This document shows, in pieces, positions 25,276-34,769 of a stretch of 64,000 nucleotides of DNA. The translations under genes were made by a program, and so were the position numbers. Positions within the stretch are counted from its first letter, which is position 1; every line of letters starts with the position of its first letter. The DNA is from an uncultured Dorea sp. (GTDB taxonomy: Bacteria; Bacillota_A; Clostridia; Lachnospirales; Lachnospiraceae). Below the pieces are notes generated by a model. That model did not search any database. It saw only the letters and a program-made list of their open reading frames with translations, and was not told where the DNA came from. The stretch covers positions 33,333 to 97,332 of the forward strand of contig CAJTRM010000010.1 in assembly GCA_910578865.1 (NCBI GenBank). The letters are read 5' to 3'.

Positions 25276-27096
25276 ATGGCAAAGAGGTTGCTGATGGGGA
25301 ATGAAGCCATAGGGCTTGGCGCAATCCGGGCCGGTGTGGATCTGGTGGCCGGTTACCCGGGGACTCCGTCCACCGAGATCCTGGAGACTGTGGCGAAATA
25401 TAATCAGGATAAAAAGATCCATGTCCAGTGGTCCGTAAATGAAAAAGCGGCTCTTGAAGTGGCGGCAGGCGGGGCTTATGCAGGAGCCAGGACGCTTGTG
25501 ACCATGAAGCAGGTAGGGCTTAATGTGGCGTCGGATCCGTTGATGAGCCTTGCCTACGTTGGAGTAAAAGGCGGGATGGTCATTGTTGTGGCAGACGATC
25601 CGGGACCGATTTCCTCTCAGACCGAGCAGGACACCAGGCATTTCGGAGCGTTTTCCAAGCTTCCGGTTTTTGATCCGGTATCCCCGGAGGAAGCTTATGA
25701 TATGGTGGGAGAAGCCTTTGAACTGTCTGAGAAATATTGCACTCCCGTTATCCTGCGGCCTACGACGCGGATATGTCATGGATGTGCGGGGATGGAAGTG
25801 GGAGAGGACGTCCTGAGAAAAGCTCCGGAAGGGTTTCAGAAGGATACCGGCCGATGGGTGATTTTCCCCAGGCTGTCTTATGAGAATCACAAGAAGATGG
25901 AAGCGAGAAACAAAGAACTTTCCACTGTATTTTCTTCCGGCAGGTATAACAGGATTGAGGGAAACACGGAGGCGAAAAAAGGGATTGCTTCCGGCGGGAT
26001 CAGCTATACATACATGAAGGAGACAGTTCCTGAGGAAGTGAAGATTCTCAAGGTCGGCACTCCCCATCCGTTCCCGGAGGAGCTGGCTGTACAGTTCCTG
26101 ACCGGACTTTCGGAGGTGCTGGTGCTGGAGGAGCTTGACCCGGTGATTGAAAAGGAACTTGTGTACCTTGCAGGAAAATATCATCTGCCTGTTACTGTGA
26201 AGGGGAAACTCACCGGTGATACGAAAAATGCCGGGGAAAACAGTGTGGAGAGTGTATGCGGGGATATGGCACGTTTCCTTCCGGAATACGAAATAAATCG
26301 AGAAGAAACAGGCGAAGGAGAAGAGACGGATGATATGCCGGAGCTTCCGCTGCGTCCTCCGGTCCTCTGTGCGGGATGTCCTCACAGAGCTTCCTTCTAT
26401 GCCGTAAAGGAGGCGGTGGGCCGGCGCAAAGCAGTTTACAGCGGTGACATCGGCTGCTATACTCTCGGAAATGCCAGGCCGCTGGATATGGTGGATACTT
26501 GTCTGTGTATGGGGGCGGATGTGACCATTGCACAGGGGATTCATATTATAGAGCCGGATACGGTAAATTTTTCCTTTATCGGAGATTCTACTTTTTTTGC
26601 ATCCGGGATTACCGGTGTTATAAATGCAGTTTATAACGGAACGGATATAGTACTTGTGGTACTTGACAATTCAACCACGGCCATGACGGGACATCAGCCG
26701 CATCCGGGAACCGGAGTGACCATGATGGGTGATGTGACACAGAGCATCAGCATTGAGAAGGTGCTTGAGGGAATCGGAGTGAAAAGGATCGTAACGGCGG
26801 ATCCGCTGAACCTGGCGGAGGCTGTGAAAGGCGTGGAGGATGTAATGGAGGAAAAGGGAGTCCGTGCGGTGATTTTCCGTTCTCCCTGCATTGCAGTGGC
26901 GAAGGCCTCTTCCTCTTATATGGTGGAGGAGTCCCGGTGCACCTCCTGCGCCCGGTGCATCCGGAAGCTGGGATGTCCGGCGATTACCAGGAAGGAAGGC
27001 CGGGTATACATTGAGCCGTCCCTGTGTTTTGGATGCGGGGTGTGCACGCAGGTCTGCAAGTTTGAAGCAATAAAGGAGGTGAGCCGCCATGAATAA
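25276..27096 (+). CDS. iorA: indolepyruvate:ferredoxin oxidoreductase, alpha subunit
   Basis: Thiamine-diphosphate enzyme that decarboxylates aryl pyruvates (indolepyruvate, phenylpyruvate, hydroxyphenylpyruvate) to aryl-acetyl-CoA with reduction of ferredoxin. The 606-aa chain has the pyrimidine-binding domain first (GNEAIGLGAIRAGVDLVAGY), the ThDP domain (CAGCPHRASFY, GDIGCYTLG, then GDSTFFASG) and two C-terminal 4Fe-4S clusters (CTSCARCIRKLGCP and CFGCGVCTQVCKF). It overlaps iorB by 8 bp. Amino acid fermentation to arylacetates is the likely role; the exact keto acid cannot be fixed. Confidence 0.95.
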   Translation: MAKRLLMGNEAIGLGAIRAGVDLVAGYPGTPSTEILETVAKYNQDKKIHVQWSVNEKAALEVAAGGAYAGARTLVTMKQVGLNVASDPLMSLAYVGVKGGMVIVVADDPGPISSQTEQDTRHFGAFSKLPVFDPVSPEEAYDMVGEAFELSEKYCTPVILRPTTRICHGCAGMEVGEDVLRKAPEGFQKDTGRWVIFPRLSYENHKKMEARNKELSTVFSSGRYNRIEGNTEAKKGIASGGISYTYMKETVPEEVKILKVGTPHPFPEELAVQFLTGLSEVLVLEELDPVIEKELVYLAGKYHLPVTVKGKLTGDTKNAGENSVESVCGDMARFLPEYEINREETGEGEETDDMPELPLRPPVLCAGCPHRASFYAVKEAVGRRKAVYSGDIGCYTLGNARPLDMVDTCLCMGADVTIAQGIHIIEPDTVNFSFIGDSTFFASGITGVINAVYNGTDIVLVVLDNSTTAMTGHQPHPGTGVTMMGDVTQSISIEKVLEGIGVKRIVTADPLNLAEAVKGVEDVMEEKGVRAVIFRSPCIAVAKASSSYMVEESRCTSCARCIRKLGCPAITRKEGRVYIEPSLCFGCGVCTQVCKFEAIKEVSRHE

Positions 27097-27691
27097 GAAT
27101 TGTTTGTTATGCGGCGTGGGAGGGCAGGGAGTTGTCCTTGCCTCCAAGCTGATTGCGTATGCAGCGATGGAAAAAGGGATGGAGGTTCGGACATCAGAGA
27201 CGATCGGGATGTCTCAGCGAGGCGGTTCTGTGGCGAGCCATGTAAGAATGGGGCAGGAAATCTATTCTCCTATGATTCCCAGACACAGTGCGGATGTGAT
27301 TCTGGCGTTTGAGCCGGCCGAGGCGGTGCGTAGCCTTTCGTATCTGAAGAAAGGGGGCGTGGTTGTGGTAAATAAAAAAGCAGTGAAGCCGGTCACTGCA
27401 GCCCTCAGCCGGAGCTGCTATGACGGCGGAGAGATGATCTGCTATCTGAGAAAACAGGCAGAACGGTTGTATGTAGTGGACGGTGAGGCAGTCTGCCGGA
27501 AGGTGGGTTCGCCGAAGGTGCTCAATGTGGCGCTGCTGGGTGCAGCTCTGGGAAGCGGGGTCCTTGACATCAGCCTTACGGATATGGAGCGGCAGCTTTC
27601 GGTTACTTTAAAGCCTCAGTTTACAGCTATGAACCTGAAGGCGCTGAAGATGGGCGCTGATCTGGCCGGAGTGCGACTGTCTGAAAAATAA
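27089..27691 (+). CDS. iorB: indolepyruvate:ferredoxin oxidoreductase, beta subunit
   Basis: The 200-aa gamma-type domain of 2-oxoacid:ferredoxin oxidoreductases, partner of IorA. It begins with the glycine-rich GVGGQGVVLASKLIAYAAME and has the typical ETIGMSQRGGSVASHVRMG segment. It starts within the last codons of iorA, which suggests translational coupling and equal subunit supply. The phenylacetate-CoA ligase-like gene follows after 24 bp. Confidence 0.95.
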   Translation: MNKNCLLCGVGGQGVVLASKLIAYAAMEKGMEVRTSETIGMSQRGGSVASHVRMGQEIYSPMIPRHSADVILAFEPAEAVRSLSYLKKGGVVVVNKKAVKPVTAALSRSCYDGGEMICYLRKQAERLYVVDGEAVCRKVGSPKVLNVALLGAALGSGVLDISLTDMERQLSVTLKPQFTAMNLKALKMGADLAGVRLSEK

Positions 27692-27715
27692 AAGTAAAGA
27701 AAAGAGGAAATGTAC

Positions 27716-28948
27716 ATGAAAATGACAGAATTACAGTTTCGGCTGATGAAAGCTAATTTAAAATTACTGACATCAAAACCATGTTTTTATAAAAAGAAGT
27801 TTCGAGAGATCGATATTGACGGGATACAGAGCCAAGAGGACTTTGAGAAGCTTCCGTTTACGTGGAAGGGAGATCTTAGGGAGGCCTATCCTCTGGGGCT
27901 TCAGGCGGTGCCGGACGAGGAGATCGTAAGGATTCATTCTTCTTCCGGGACTACAGGCACGCCGATTATTATTCCCTATACACAGAAGGATGTAGATGAC
28001 TGGGCAAAGATTTTTGCACGGTGCTATGAGATGGCGGGGATCACTGCCCTTGACAGGATTCAGATCACGCCGGGCTATGGACTGTGGACGGCCGGGATCG
28101 GGTTCCAGCTTGGGGCAGAGCACCTGGGGGCTATGACCATTCCCATGGGGCCCGGAAACACAGACAAGCAGCTTCGTATGATGAAGGACATGAAGGCCAC
28201 GGTCCTGTGCGCCACTTCGTCCTATGCCCTCCTTCTGGCGGAGGAGATTGCGAAAAGAAATATGACAGATTCCATTTATCTGAAAAAAGGTGTCATAGGA
28301 TCTGAGCGGTGGGGGGATAAGATGCGGAAGCGCATCGCAGATGAGCTTGGCGTGCAGCTCTATGATATTTACGGCTTGACAGAGATCTATGGGCCGGGGA
28401 TCGCCATGAGTTGCGACTATGAGTGCGGGATGCATTACTGGGATGATTATGTCTATTTTGAGATTGTAGATCCCAAGACCGGAAAAAATGTGCCGGATGG
28501 TGAGATCGGCGAGCTTGTTATTACGACCCTCCGCAAGCAGGGAGCGCCTTTGATACGTTACCGCACCCATGATCTTACCAGGTTCCTTCCGGGGGACTGC
28601 AGATGCGGTTCCAGGTTCCCGAGGATCGATACTCTCATCGGGCGTACGGATGATATGGTGAAGGTAAAAGGAGTCAATATTTTTCCGAGCCAGATTGAGG
28701 AAATGCTCAAAGGTGTGGAAGAGGCGTCCAGTGAATATCAGTTTATGCTGGACCACATGAACGGGAAGGATGTATGCACGCTGTTTGTGGAAATTAATAA
28801 CGGAGTAGAGCCGAAACTGGCTGCAAAGGTGATCCAGCAGGAATTTAAAAATAAGATCGGGGTAACGACCAATGTAAAGCCGGTGTTTATCGGGGACCTT
28901 CCAAGGAGCGAAAAGAAGTCAACGCGCATTTTTGATAACCGCTATTAG
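27716..28948 (+). CDS. paaK: phenylacetate-CoA ligase family protein
   Basis: AMP-forming aryl-acetate:CoA ligase of the adenylate-forming superfamily, 410 aa from the ATG at 27716. That ATG lies eight nt after GAGG; the one at 27710 is too close to it. Motifs: SSSGTTGTP (75-83), YGLTEIYGPG, then IRYRTHDLT and VKGVNIFPSQIE, with a C-terminal PaaK domain. Directly downstream of iorAB it may act on the aryl-acetyl-CoA they make, in the direction that yields arylacetate and ATP, or activate external arylacetates for the reverse IOR reaction. Substrate is inferred from context. Confidence 0.9.
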   Translation: MKMTELQFRLMKANLKLLTSKPCFYKKKFREIDIDGIQSQEDFEKLPFTWKGDLREAYPLGLQAVPDEEIVRIHSSSGTTGTPIIIPYTQKDVDDWAKIFARCYEMAGITALDRIQITPGYGLWTAGIGFQLGAEHLGAMTIPMGPGNTDKQLRMMKDMKATVLCATSSYALLLAEEIAKRNMTDSIYLKKGVIGSERWGDKMRKRIADELGVQLYDIYGLTEIYGPGIAMSCDYECGMHYWDDYVYFEIVDPKTGKNVPDGEIGELVITTLRKQGAPLIRYRTHDLTRFLPGDCRCGSRFPRIDTLIGRTDDMVKVKGVNIFPSQIEEMLKGVEEASSEYQFMLDHMNGKDVCTLFVEINNGVEPKLAAKVIQQEFKNKIGVTTNVKPVFIGDLPRSEKKSTRIFDNRY

Positions 28949-28965
28949 AAAAGGGGAAGATACAG

Positions 28966-29736
28966 ATGAGATTTCGACCATGTATCGATATACATAACGG
29001 ACAGGTAAAGCAGATCGTGGGCGGCAGCTTAAAGGATGAAGGAGACCGTGCGGACGTCAATTTTTCCTCGGCCCGGGATGCAGATTACTATGCGGATCTG
29101 TATCGCCGGGACGGGCTGAGGGGCGGGCATGTGATTCTTCTGAATCCGCCGTCGTCAGAATATTATGACCGTACGGTCCGGCAGGCAATGATGGCACTGA
29201 AGGCATTTCCGGGAGGACTGCAGCTCGGCGGAGGGATTACGGCAGAAAATGCCGCTTTCTACCTAGAGGCGGGTGCAAGCCATGTGATCGTGACTTCCTA
29301 TGTATTCCGGGGCGGAGAGATTAACTGGGAGCATATGGAGAGACTCAGGCAGGAAGCAGGAAAAGAGCATGTCGTTATAGATGTAAGCTGCAGGAGCAGG
29401 GACGGGGATTATTATATTGTGACAGACCGCTGGCAGAAATACACAAATGTGAAACTTTCCTGTAAGGTATTAAAAATGATTGAGGGCTATTGCGATGAAT
29501 TTCTGATCCATGGCGTAGATGTAGAGGGGCGTGCATCGGGGATCGATGAAAACCTGGCGGCTCTTTTGAAAGATTATGAAGGGCTTCCTGTCACTTATGC
29601 AGGAGGGATCGGAAGTATGGAAGATCTGGAGAGGTTCCGTCTGCTTACGGGAGGGAAGATTGATTTTACTGTGGGAAGCGCTCTTGACCTTTTCGGGGGC
29701 AGGCTTCCGTATGATAAAATAAACGGCTTGAATTGA
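28966..29736 (+). CDS. hisA: HisA-type ProFAR isomerase, eukaryote-like branch
   Basis: Phosphoribosylformimino-5-aminoimidazole carboxamide ribotide isomerase, fourth step of histidine synthesis. The 256-aa TIM barrel begins MRFRPCIDIHNGQVKQIVGG with the catalytic Asp8 and has the second phosphate-binding half YAGGIGSMEDL near 205-215. The sequence resembles the fungal/plant His6 form more than the canonical bacterial HisA. It stands outside any his operon, 17 bp after paaK. AAGGGGAAG precedes its ATG. Confidence 0.85.
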   Translation: MRFRPCIDIHNGQVKQIVGGSLKDEGDRADVNFSSARDADYYADLYRRDGLRGGHVILLNPPSSEYYDRTVRQAMMALKAFPGGLQLGGGITAENAAFYLEAGASHVIVTSYVFRGGEINWEHMERLRQEAGKEHVVIDVSCRSRDGDYYIVTDRWQKYTNVKLSCKVLKMIEGYCDEFLIHGVDVEGRASGIDENLAALLKDYEGLPVTYAGGIGSMEDLERFRLLTGGKIDFTVGSALDLFGGRLPYDKINGLN

Positions 29737-29756
29737 TATATATATAGTGCTAGAAT
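29728..29756 (+). promoter_or_regulatory. promoter of secA
   Basis: TTGAAT (29728-29733, within the last hisA codons), 17-bp spacer, TAGAAT (29751-29756). Confidence 0.6.
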
Positions 29757-29796
29757 GTAACTTGAGTAAATTTACGGATAAGGAGTATTTAACGAT

Positions 29797-32361
29797 ATGG
29801 GTCTCATACAGAAAATATTTGGTACACACAGTGAGAACGAACTGAAACGTATCTATCCGGTTGCAGATGCAATCGAGGCTATGGAGCCGCAGATGCAGAG
29901 TTTATCAGACAGCGAACTCAGAAATAAGACAAAGGAATTCAAGGAAAGGCTTCTTCAGGGAGAGACGCTGGACGATATTCTCCCGGAGGCTTTTGCGGCT
30001 GTCCGTGAAGCTGCCGTACGTACTCTTGGCATGAAGCACTACAGAGTACAGCTGATCGGCGGTATCATCCTGCATCAGGGGCGCATCTCCGAGATGAAGA
30101 CCGGTGAAGGAAAGACTCTCGTATCAACGCTCCCGGCCTATCTCAATGCCCTGACAGGAGAGGGCGTCCATGTGGTAACGGTAAATGATTACCTGGCGAA
30201 GCGTGACGCCGAGTGGATGGGGCAGGGTCATGAATTTCTTGGACTGACGGTAGGCGTAGTGTTAAATGGTATGGATAACGATGAACGGCGCGACGCCTAC
30301 AATTGTGATATCACTTATGTGACAAACAACGAGCTTGGGTTCGATTATCTGAGGGATAATATGGTGATCTATAAAGAGCAGCTTGTCCAGAGAGGCCTTA
30401 AGTACGCCATTATCGACGAGGTGGACTCGGTACTGATCGATGAGGCAAGGACACCTTTGATCATTTCCGGACAGAGCGGGAAGTCCACGAAGCTCTATGA
30501 GGCATGTGACATTCTTGCCCGTCAGCTCCAGAGAGGAGAAGCGAGCGGGGAGTTTTCCAAAATGAATGCGATCCTTGGTGAAGATATTGAAGAGACCGGA
30601 GACTTTATCGTTAATGAAAAAGAAAAAAATGTCAGTTTGACAGAAGACGGGGTAAAGAAGGTCGAGAAATTTTTCCATATTGAGAACCTTGCAGATGCAG
30701 AAAATCTTGAGATCCAGCATAATATTATTCTGGCGCTGCGGGCTCACAACCTGATGTTCCGGGATCAGGATTATGTGATCAAGGATGATGAAGTGCTGAT
30801 CGTTGATGAATTCACCGGCCGTATTATGCCCGGGCGCAGGTATTCCGACGGACTGCACCAGGCTATTGAAGCCAAAGAGCGTGTAAAGGTACGGCGTGAG
30901 AGCAAGACGCTTGCCACCATCACTTTCCAGAACCTGTTCAACAAATTCACAAAAAAGGCAGGTATGACAGGAACTGCTCTCACGGAGGAAAAAGAGTTCC
31001 GCGAGATTTACGGCATGGACGTGATTGAGATTCCAACAAATGTTCCGGTGGAGAGAAAAGATCTGGAGGATGTTGTATATAAGACACAGAAGGAAAAATT
31101 CAAGGCAGTCTGCGACGAGATTGAGGCGGCCCACAAAAAGCATCAGCCGGTGCTGGTCGGTACGATTACGATCGAAACTTCCGAACTTCTGAGCGGGATG
31201 CTGAAGAGGCGCGGTATTAAGCACAATGTATTGAATGCCAAGTTCCATGAGATGGAGGCGCAGATCGTAGCTGAGGCCGGCGTCCATGATGCAGTTACGA
31301 TAGCTACCAATATGGCGGGCCGTGGTACAGATATTAAGCTGGACGACGAGGCAAGGCGGGCCGGAGGACTTAAGATCATCGGCACAGAGCGGCATGAGTC
31401 CAGACGTATTGACAACCAGCTCCGCGGGCGTTCCGGCCGTCAGGGGGATCCGGGGGAATCCAGATTCTATATCTCACTGGAGGATGATCTGATGCGTCTG
31501 TTCGGTTCAGAAAGGCTTATGAGTGTATTTACCGCACTTGGTGTGGAAGAGGGCGAACAGATTCAGCACAAAATGCTTTCTAATGCGATTGAGAAAGCTC
31601 AGGAGAAGATTGAAAGCAATAACTTTGGCATTCGTAAAAACCTGTTGGAATATGATCAGGTTATGAATGAGCAGAGGGAGATCATATATGAAGAGAGACG
31701 CCGTGTTCTGGACGGCGAGAATATGCGTGATTCAATTTTCCATATGATCAATGACTATGTGGAAAATACAGTGGATCTGCTGGTTGCCGCGGATCAGGAC
31801 TATGAAGATTTTGATCTGGCTGAACTGAACCGGACGATTCTGCAGTCTGTTCCTATGAGCCCTGTCACGGAGGCAGACGTTCGGGGAATGAGCCAGAAGG
31901 AACTGAAGCACATGTTGAAAGAGCGTGCGGCAAAGGCGTATGAGGCCAAGGAAGCAGAATTCCCGGAACCGGAGCAATTAAGGGAGATTGAACGCGTTGT
32001 CCTGCTGAAAGTCATTGATGCGAAATGGATGGCGCATATTGATGATATGGATCAGCTGCGGCAGGGAATCGGCCTCCAGGCATATGGTCAGAGAGATCCG
32101 AAGATTGAATATAAGATGCTGGGCTATGACATGTTCGGTGAGATGACTCAGGGGATTGCAGCGGATACGATCCGCACATTGTTCCATGTGAGGCTGGAAC
32201 AGAAAGTCGAGCGTGAGCAGGTGGCAAAGGTGACAGGAACCAACAAGGACGACACTGCACTGAAGGAGCCTAAAAAGCGTGCAGATAAAAAAGTATATCC
32301 CAATGACCCGTGTCCGTGCGGAAGCGGAAAGAAATATAAGCAGTGCTGCGGGCGCAAATAG
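29797..32361 (+). CDS. secA: preprotein translocase ATPase SecA
   Basis: Motor ATPase of the Sec secretion pathway, working on the inner face of SecYEG. The 854-aa protein has the DEAD-type Walker A MKTGEGKTL near 100, DEVDSVLIDEA, the preprotein crosslinking domain, NBD2 (TNMAGRGTDIKL, then QLRGRSGRQGDPG) and the C-terminal zinc motif CPCGSGKKYKQCC that contacts SecB or ribosomes. AAGGAG lies ahead of the ATG. prfB follows 35 bp later, a common pairing in Firmicutes. Confidence 0.98.
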   Translation: MGLIQKIFGTHSENELKRIYPVADAIEAMEPQMQSLSDSELRNKTKEFKERLLQGETLDDILPEAFAAVREAAVRTLGMKHYRVQLIGGIILHQGRISEMKTGEGKTLVSTLPAYLNALTGEGVHVVTVNDYLAKRDAEWMGQGHEFLGLTVGVVLNGMDNDERRDAYNCDITYVTNNELGFDYLRDNMVIYKEQLVQRGLKYAIIDEVDSVLIDEARTPLIISGQSGKSTKLYEACDILARQLQRGEASGEFSKMNAILGEDIEETGDFIVNEKEKNVSLTEDGVKKVEKFFHIENLADAENLEIQHNIILALRAHNLMFRDQDYVIKDDEVLIVDEFTGRIMPGRRYSDGLHQAIEAKERVKVRRESKTLATITFQNLFNKFTKKAGMTGTALTEEKEFREIYGMDVIEIPTNVPVERKDLEDVVYKTQKEKFKAVCDEIEAAHKKHQPVLVGTITIETSELLSGMLKRRGIKHNVLNAKFHEMEAQIVAEAGVHDAVTIATNMAGRGTDIKLDDEARRAGGLKIIGTERHESRRIDNQLRGRSGRQGDPGESRFYISLEDDLMRLFGSERLMSVFTALGVEEGEQIQHKMLSNAIEKAQEKIESNNFGIRKNLLEYDQVMNEQREIIYEERRRVLDGENMRDSIFHMINDYVENTVDLLVAADQDYEDFDLAELNRTILQSVPMSPVTEADVRGMSQKELKHMLKERAAKAYEAKEAEFPEPEQLREIERVVLLKVIDAKWMAHIDDMDQLRQGIGLQAYGQRDPKIEYKMLGYDMFGEMTQGIAADTIRTLFHVRLEQKVEREQVAKVTGTNKDDTALKEPKKRADKKVYPNDPCPCGSGKKYKQCCGRK

Positions 32362-32396
32362 CACATTATAACAGATTATAGAAAGAGGTGATAAGA

Positions 32397-33504
32397 GTGG
32401 TTGAATTAGATCAGTTTAAAAGTTTAATGAATGCTTATGAGGAACCTCTTGCCGAGATGAGGGATTCACTTTGACGTCTCCGGCAAAGAGAAACGTATAG
32501 AAGAGCTGGAGCATAAGGTGGAGGAACCGGGCTTCTGGGACAATCCGGAGGAATCTCAGAAGGTGATGAAGGAACTGAAGAATCTGAAAGAGCTTGTGGA
32601 TGACATAAAGAAGCTGTATACCGGGTACGACGATATTGTGCTTCTGATTGAAATGGGCTATGAAGAAAATGATGAATCCATGGTCCGGGAGATCCGCTCT
32701 GAGATTCAGGAATTTGAAAAATCTTTTGAAGAGCTGCGGATTCAGACGCTCCTGTCGGGAGAGTATGATTCCTGCAATGCGATTATGACGCTCCATGCGG
32801 GAGCCGGCGGAACAGAGTCCTGCGACTGGGCGGGTATGCTCTACCGCATGTACAACCGGTGGGCAGAACGAAAAGGGCTGTCTATAAAGGTGCTTGATTA
32901 TCTGGACGGAGATATTACCGGGATCAAGACAGTTACATTTGAGGTGAGCGGGGAAAATGCATACGGATATCTGAAATCTGAGAAAGGCGTACACCGCCTG
33001 GTCCGTATTTCTCCGTTTAATTCGGCAGGCAAGAGGCAGACCTCTTTTGCCTCCTGTGATGTAGTGCCGGACATTGAGGACGAGATTGACATTGAACTTG
33101 CAGACGAAGAACTGAAGATTGATACCTACCGCGCCAGCGGAGCCGGCGGACAGCATGTGAATAAAACATCGTCGGCAATCCGGATCACTCATCTTCCTAC
33201 AGGGATTGTAGTGCAGTGCCAGAATGAACGTTCTCAGCATTTCAACAAAGAAAAGGCGATGCAGATGCTGAAGGTAAAGCTTCAGCTTATGAAGGAGCAG
33301 GAACAGGCAGAGAGGGTTTCCGATATCCGCGGCGAGGTAAAGGAGATCGGGTTCGGCAATCAGATCCGGTCTTATGTGATGCAGCCATATACAATGGTAA
33401 AAGATCACAGGACCAGCCTGGAGAACAGTAATGTAACTGCTGTTCTGGACGGCAATATTGATATGTTTATCAATGCATACCTGAAAGGGCAGATTAACAG
33501 CTAA
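32397..33504 (+). CDS. prfB: peptide chain release factor 2, programmed +1 frameshift
   Basis: Release factor for UGA and UAA codons. The gene starts at GTG 32397 (GAGGTG six nt upstream) and reads 25 codons to an in-frame UGA at 32472-32474. Skipping one base restores the frame, which then runs to 33504 and gives about 368 residues. The stop-codon-reading tripeptide Ser-Pro-Phe (about 205-207) and the catalytic Gly-Gly-Gln (about 250-252) are present. Without the frameshift the downstream part has no suitable start, so the break is regulatory and not a mutation. The SecA gene precedes it. Confidence 0.96.
32461..32475 (+). promoter_or_regulatory. prfB programmed frameshift site
   Basis: GGGATTCACTTTGAC: the slippery CTT-T, the in-frame UGA (32472-32474) followed by C, and an internal AGGG Shine-Dalgarno-like sequence just upstream. 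Compared with the common AGGGGG site, the Shine-Dalgarno part is weaker. Confidence 0.93.
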
Positions 33505-33516
33505 AGGGAGGAAGTT

Positions 33517-34737
33517 ATGATAAATATTGCAGTATTAGGCTATGGAACCGTAGGAAGCGGCGTAGTTGAGGTTGTGGCTACGAACGGGGAGCAGATCAGC
33601 CAGCGGATCGGTGAAGAACTGAATATTAAATATGTGCTTGACCTTAAGGATTTCCCGGGGGATCCGGTGCAGGACAAGATCGTCCATGATTTTGAGACGA
33701 TTATACAGGATGATGATGTAAAGATCGTGGTAGAAGTAATGGGAGGGATCGAGCCGGCCTACACGTTTGTAAAGAGGAGCCTTCAGACAGGCAAGAGTGT
33801 GGCAACCTCCAACAAGGCGCTGGTTGCGAAGCACGGTGCGGAGCTTCTGTCTATTGCCAGGGATCAGGGCATTAATTTCCTGTTTGAAGCCAGCGTAGGA
33901 GGAGGGATCCCGATTATCCGCCCGCTGAATTCTTCTCTTACAGCAGATGAGATAGAAGAGATTACCGGAATCCTGAACGGGACGACCAACTATATGCTGA
34001 CCAAAATGTTTTATGAGGGCGCAGACTACGATGCTGTATTAAAGGAGGCACAGGCCAACGGATATGCGGAGCGCAATCCGGAAGCCGATGTGGAAGGCTA
34101 CGACGCCTGCAGGAAGATTGCGATCCTTTCTTCGCTTATTTCCGGACAGCAGGTTGATTTTGAAGATATTTACTGTGAAGGTATTACAGAGATTACGGTG
34201 GAGGACATGAAGTATGCAAAAGCTATGGGTACCACCATTAAGCTCCTGGCATCCAGCAAGCGCAAGGGACAGAGGCTTCATGCCATCGTAGCTCCGTGTA
34301 TGCTGTACCCGGAGCATCCTCTTTATAATGTAAATGATGTGTTCAATGCTATTTTCGTACATGGGAATGTGCTGGGGGATGCAATGTTTTACGGGAGCGG
34401 GGCAGGAAAGCTTCCGACTGCCAGCGCTGTTGTGGCAGACGTGGTGGATGCAGCCAAGCACCTGAACCGCAATATTATGACCATGTGGAAGGAAGAAAAG
34501 CTTATGCTGGAGGACAAAGGCGATGCCAAGAGAAGGTTCTTCATCCGCATGAAAGGGAGTGTAGAGGATATGCTCCCGGATCTTAAGTATTCTTTCGGTG
34601 AGGTCGAGGTGATCCGGGTGGAAGGCCTGGAAGATGAATTCGGATTTATTACCCCGGTGATGATGGAAGGGGATTATGATACCAGGGCAAACCGCTATAA
34701 AGGCCAGATTCTTCATATGATAAGAATCGAAGGCTGA
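33517..34737 (+). CDS. hom: homoserine dehydrogenase
   Basis: NAD(P)-dependent reduction of aspartate semialdehyde to homoserine, leading to threonine and methionine. The 406-aa protein has the Rossmann start (VLGYGTVGSGVVEV), the central GILNGTTNYML and the homoserine signature AQANGYAERNPEADVEGYDA, and a C-terminal ACT-type segment (about 335-406, RRFFIRMKGS), likely for feedback by threonine. GGGAGG lies before the ATG. It is followed by apgM and lysC with little or no gap, forming an aspartate-family operon. Confidence 0.96.
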   Translation: MINIAVLGYGTVGSGVVEVVATNGEQISQRIGEELNIKYVLDLKDFPGDPVQDKIVHDFETIIQDDDVKIVVEVMGGIEPAYTFVKRSLQTGKSVATSNKALVAKHGAELLSIARDQGINFLFEASVGGGIPIIRPLNSSLTADEIEEITGILNGTTNYMLTKMFYEGADYDAVLKEAQANGYAERNPEADVEGYDACRKIAILSSLISGQQVDFEDIYCEGITEITVEDMKYAKAMGTTIKLLASSKRKGQRLHAIVAPCMLYPEHPLYNVNDVFNAIFVHGNVLGDAMFYGSGAGKLPTASAVVADVVDAAKHLNRNIMTMWKEEKLMLEDKGDAKRRFFIRMKGSVEDMLPDLKYSFGEVEVIRVEGLEDEFGFITPVMMEGDYDTRANRYKGQILHMIRIEG

Positions 34738-34769
34738 TATAGCCCATGGAAGCGGATAGGAGAGAACAG

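Noticed and set aside
25231..26544. 437-codon minus-strand ORF opposite iorA
   Set aside because: It is a shadow of the conserved iorA frame, rich in Arg, His and Pro, without a start signal.
30262..31395. 377-codon minus-strand ORF opposite secA
   Set aside because: SecA is complete in the other frame; the ORF has no recognisable domain.
32461..32475. prfB as a frameshifted pseudogene
   Set aside because: The in-frame UGA and +1 shift are the well-known programmed frameshift of prfB.
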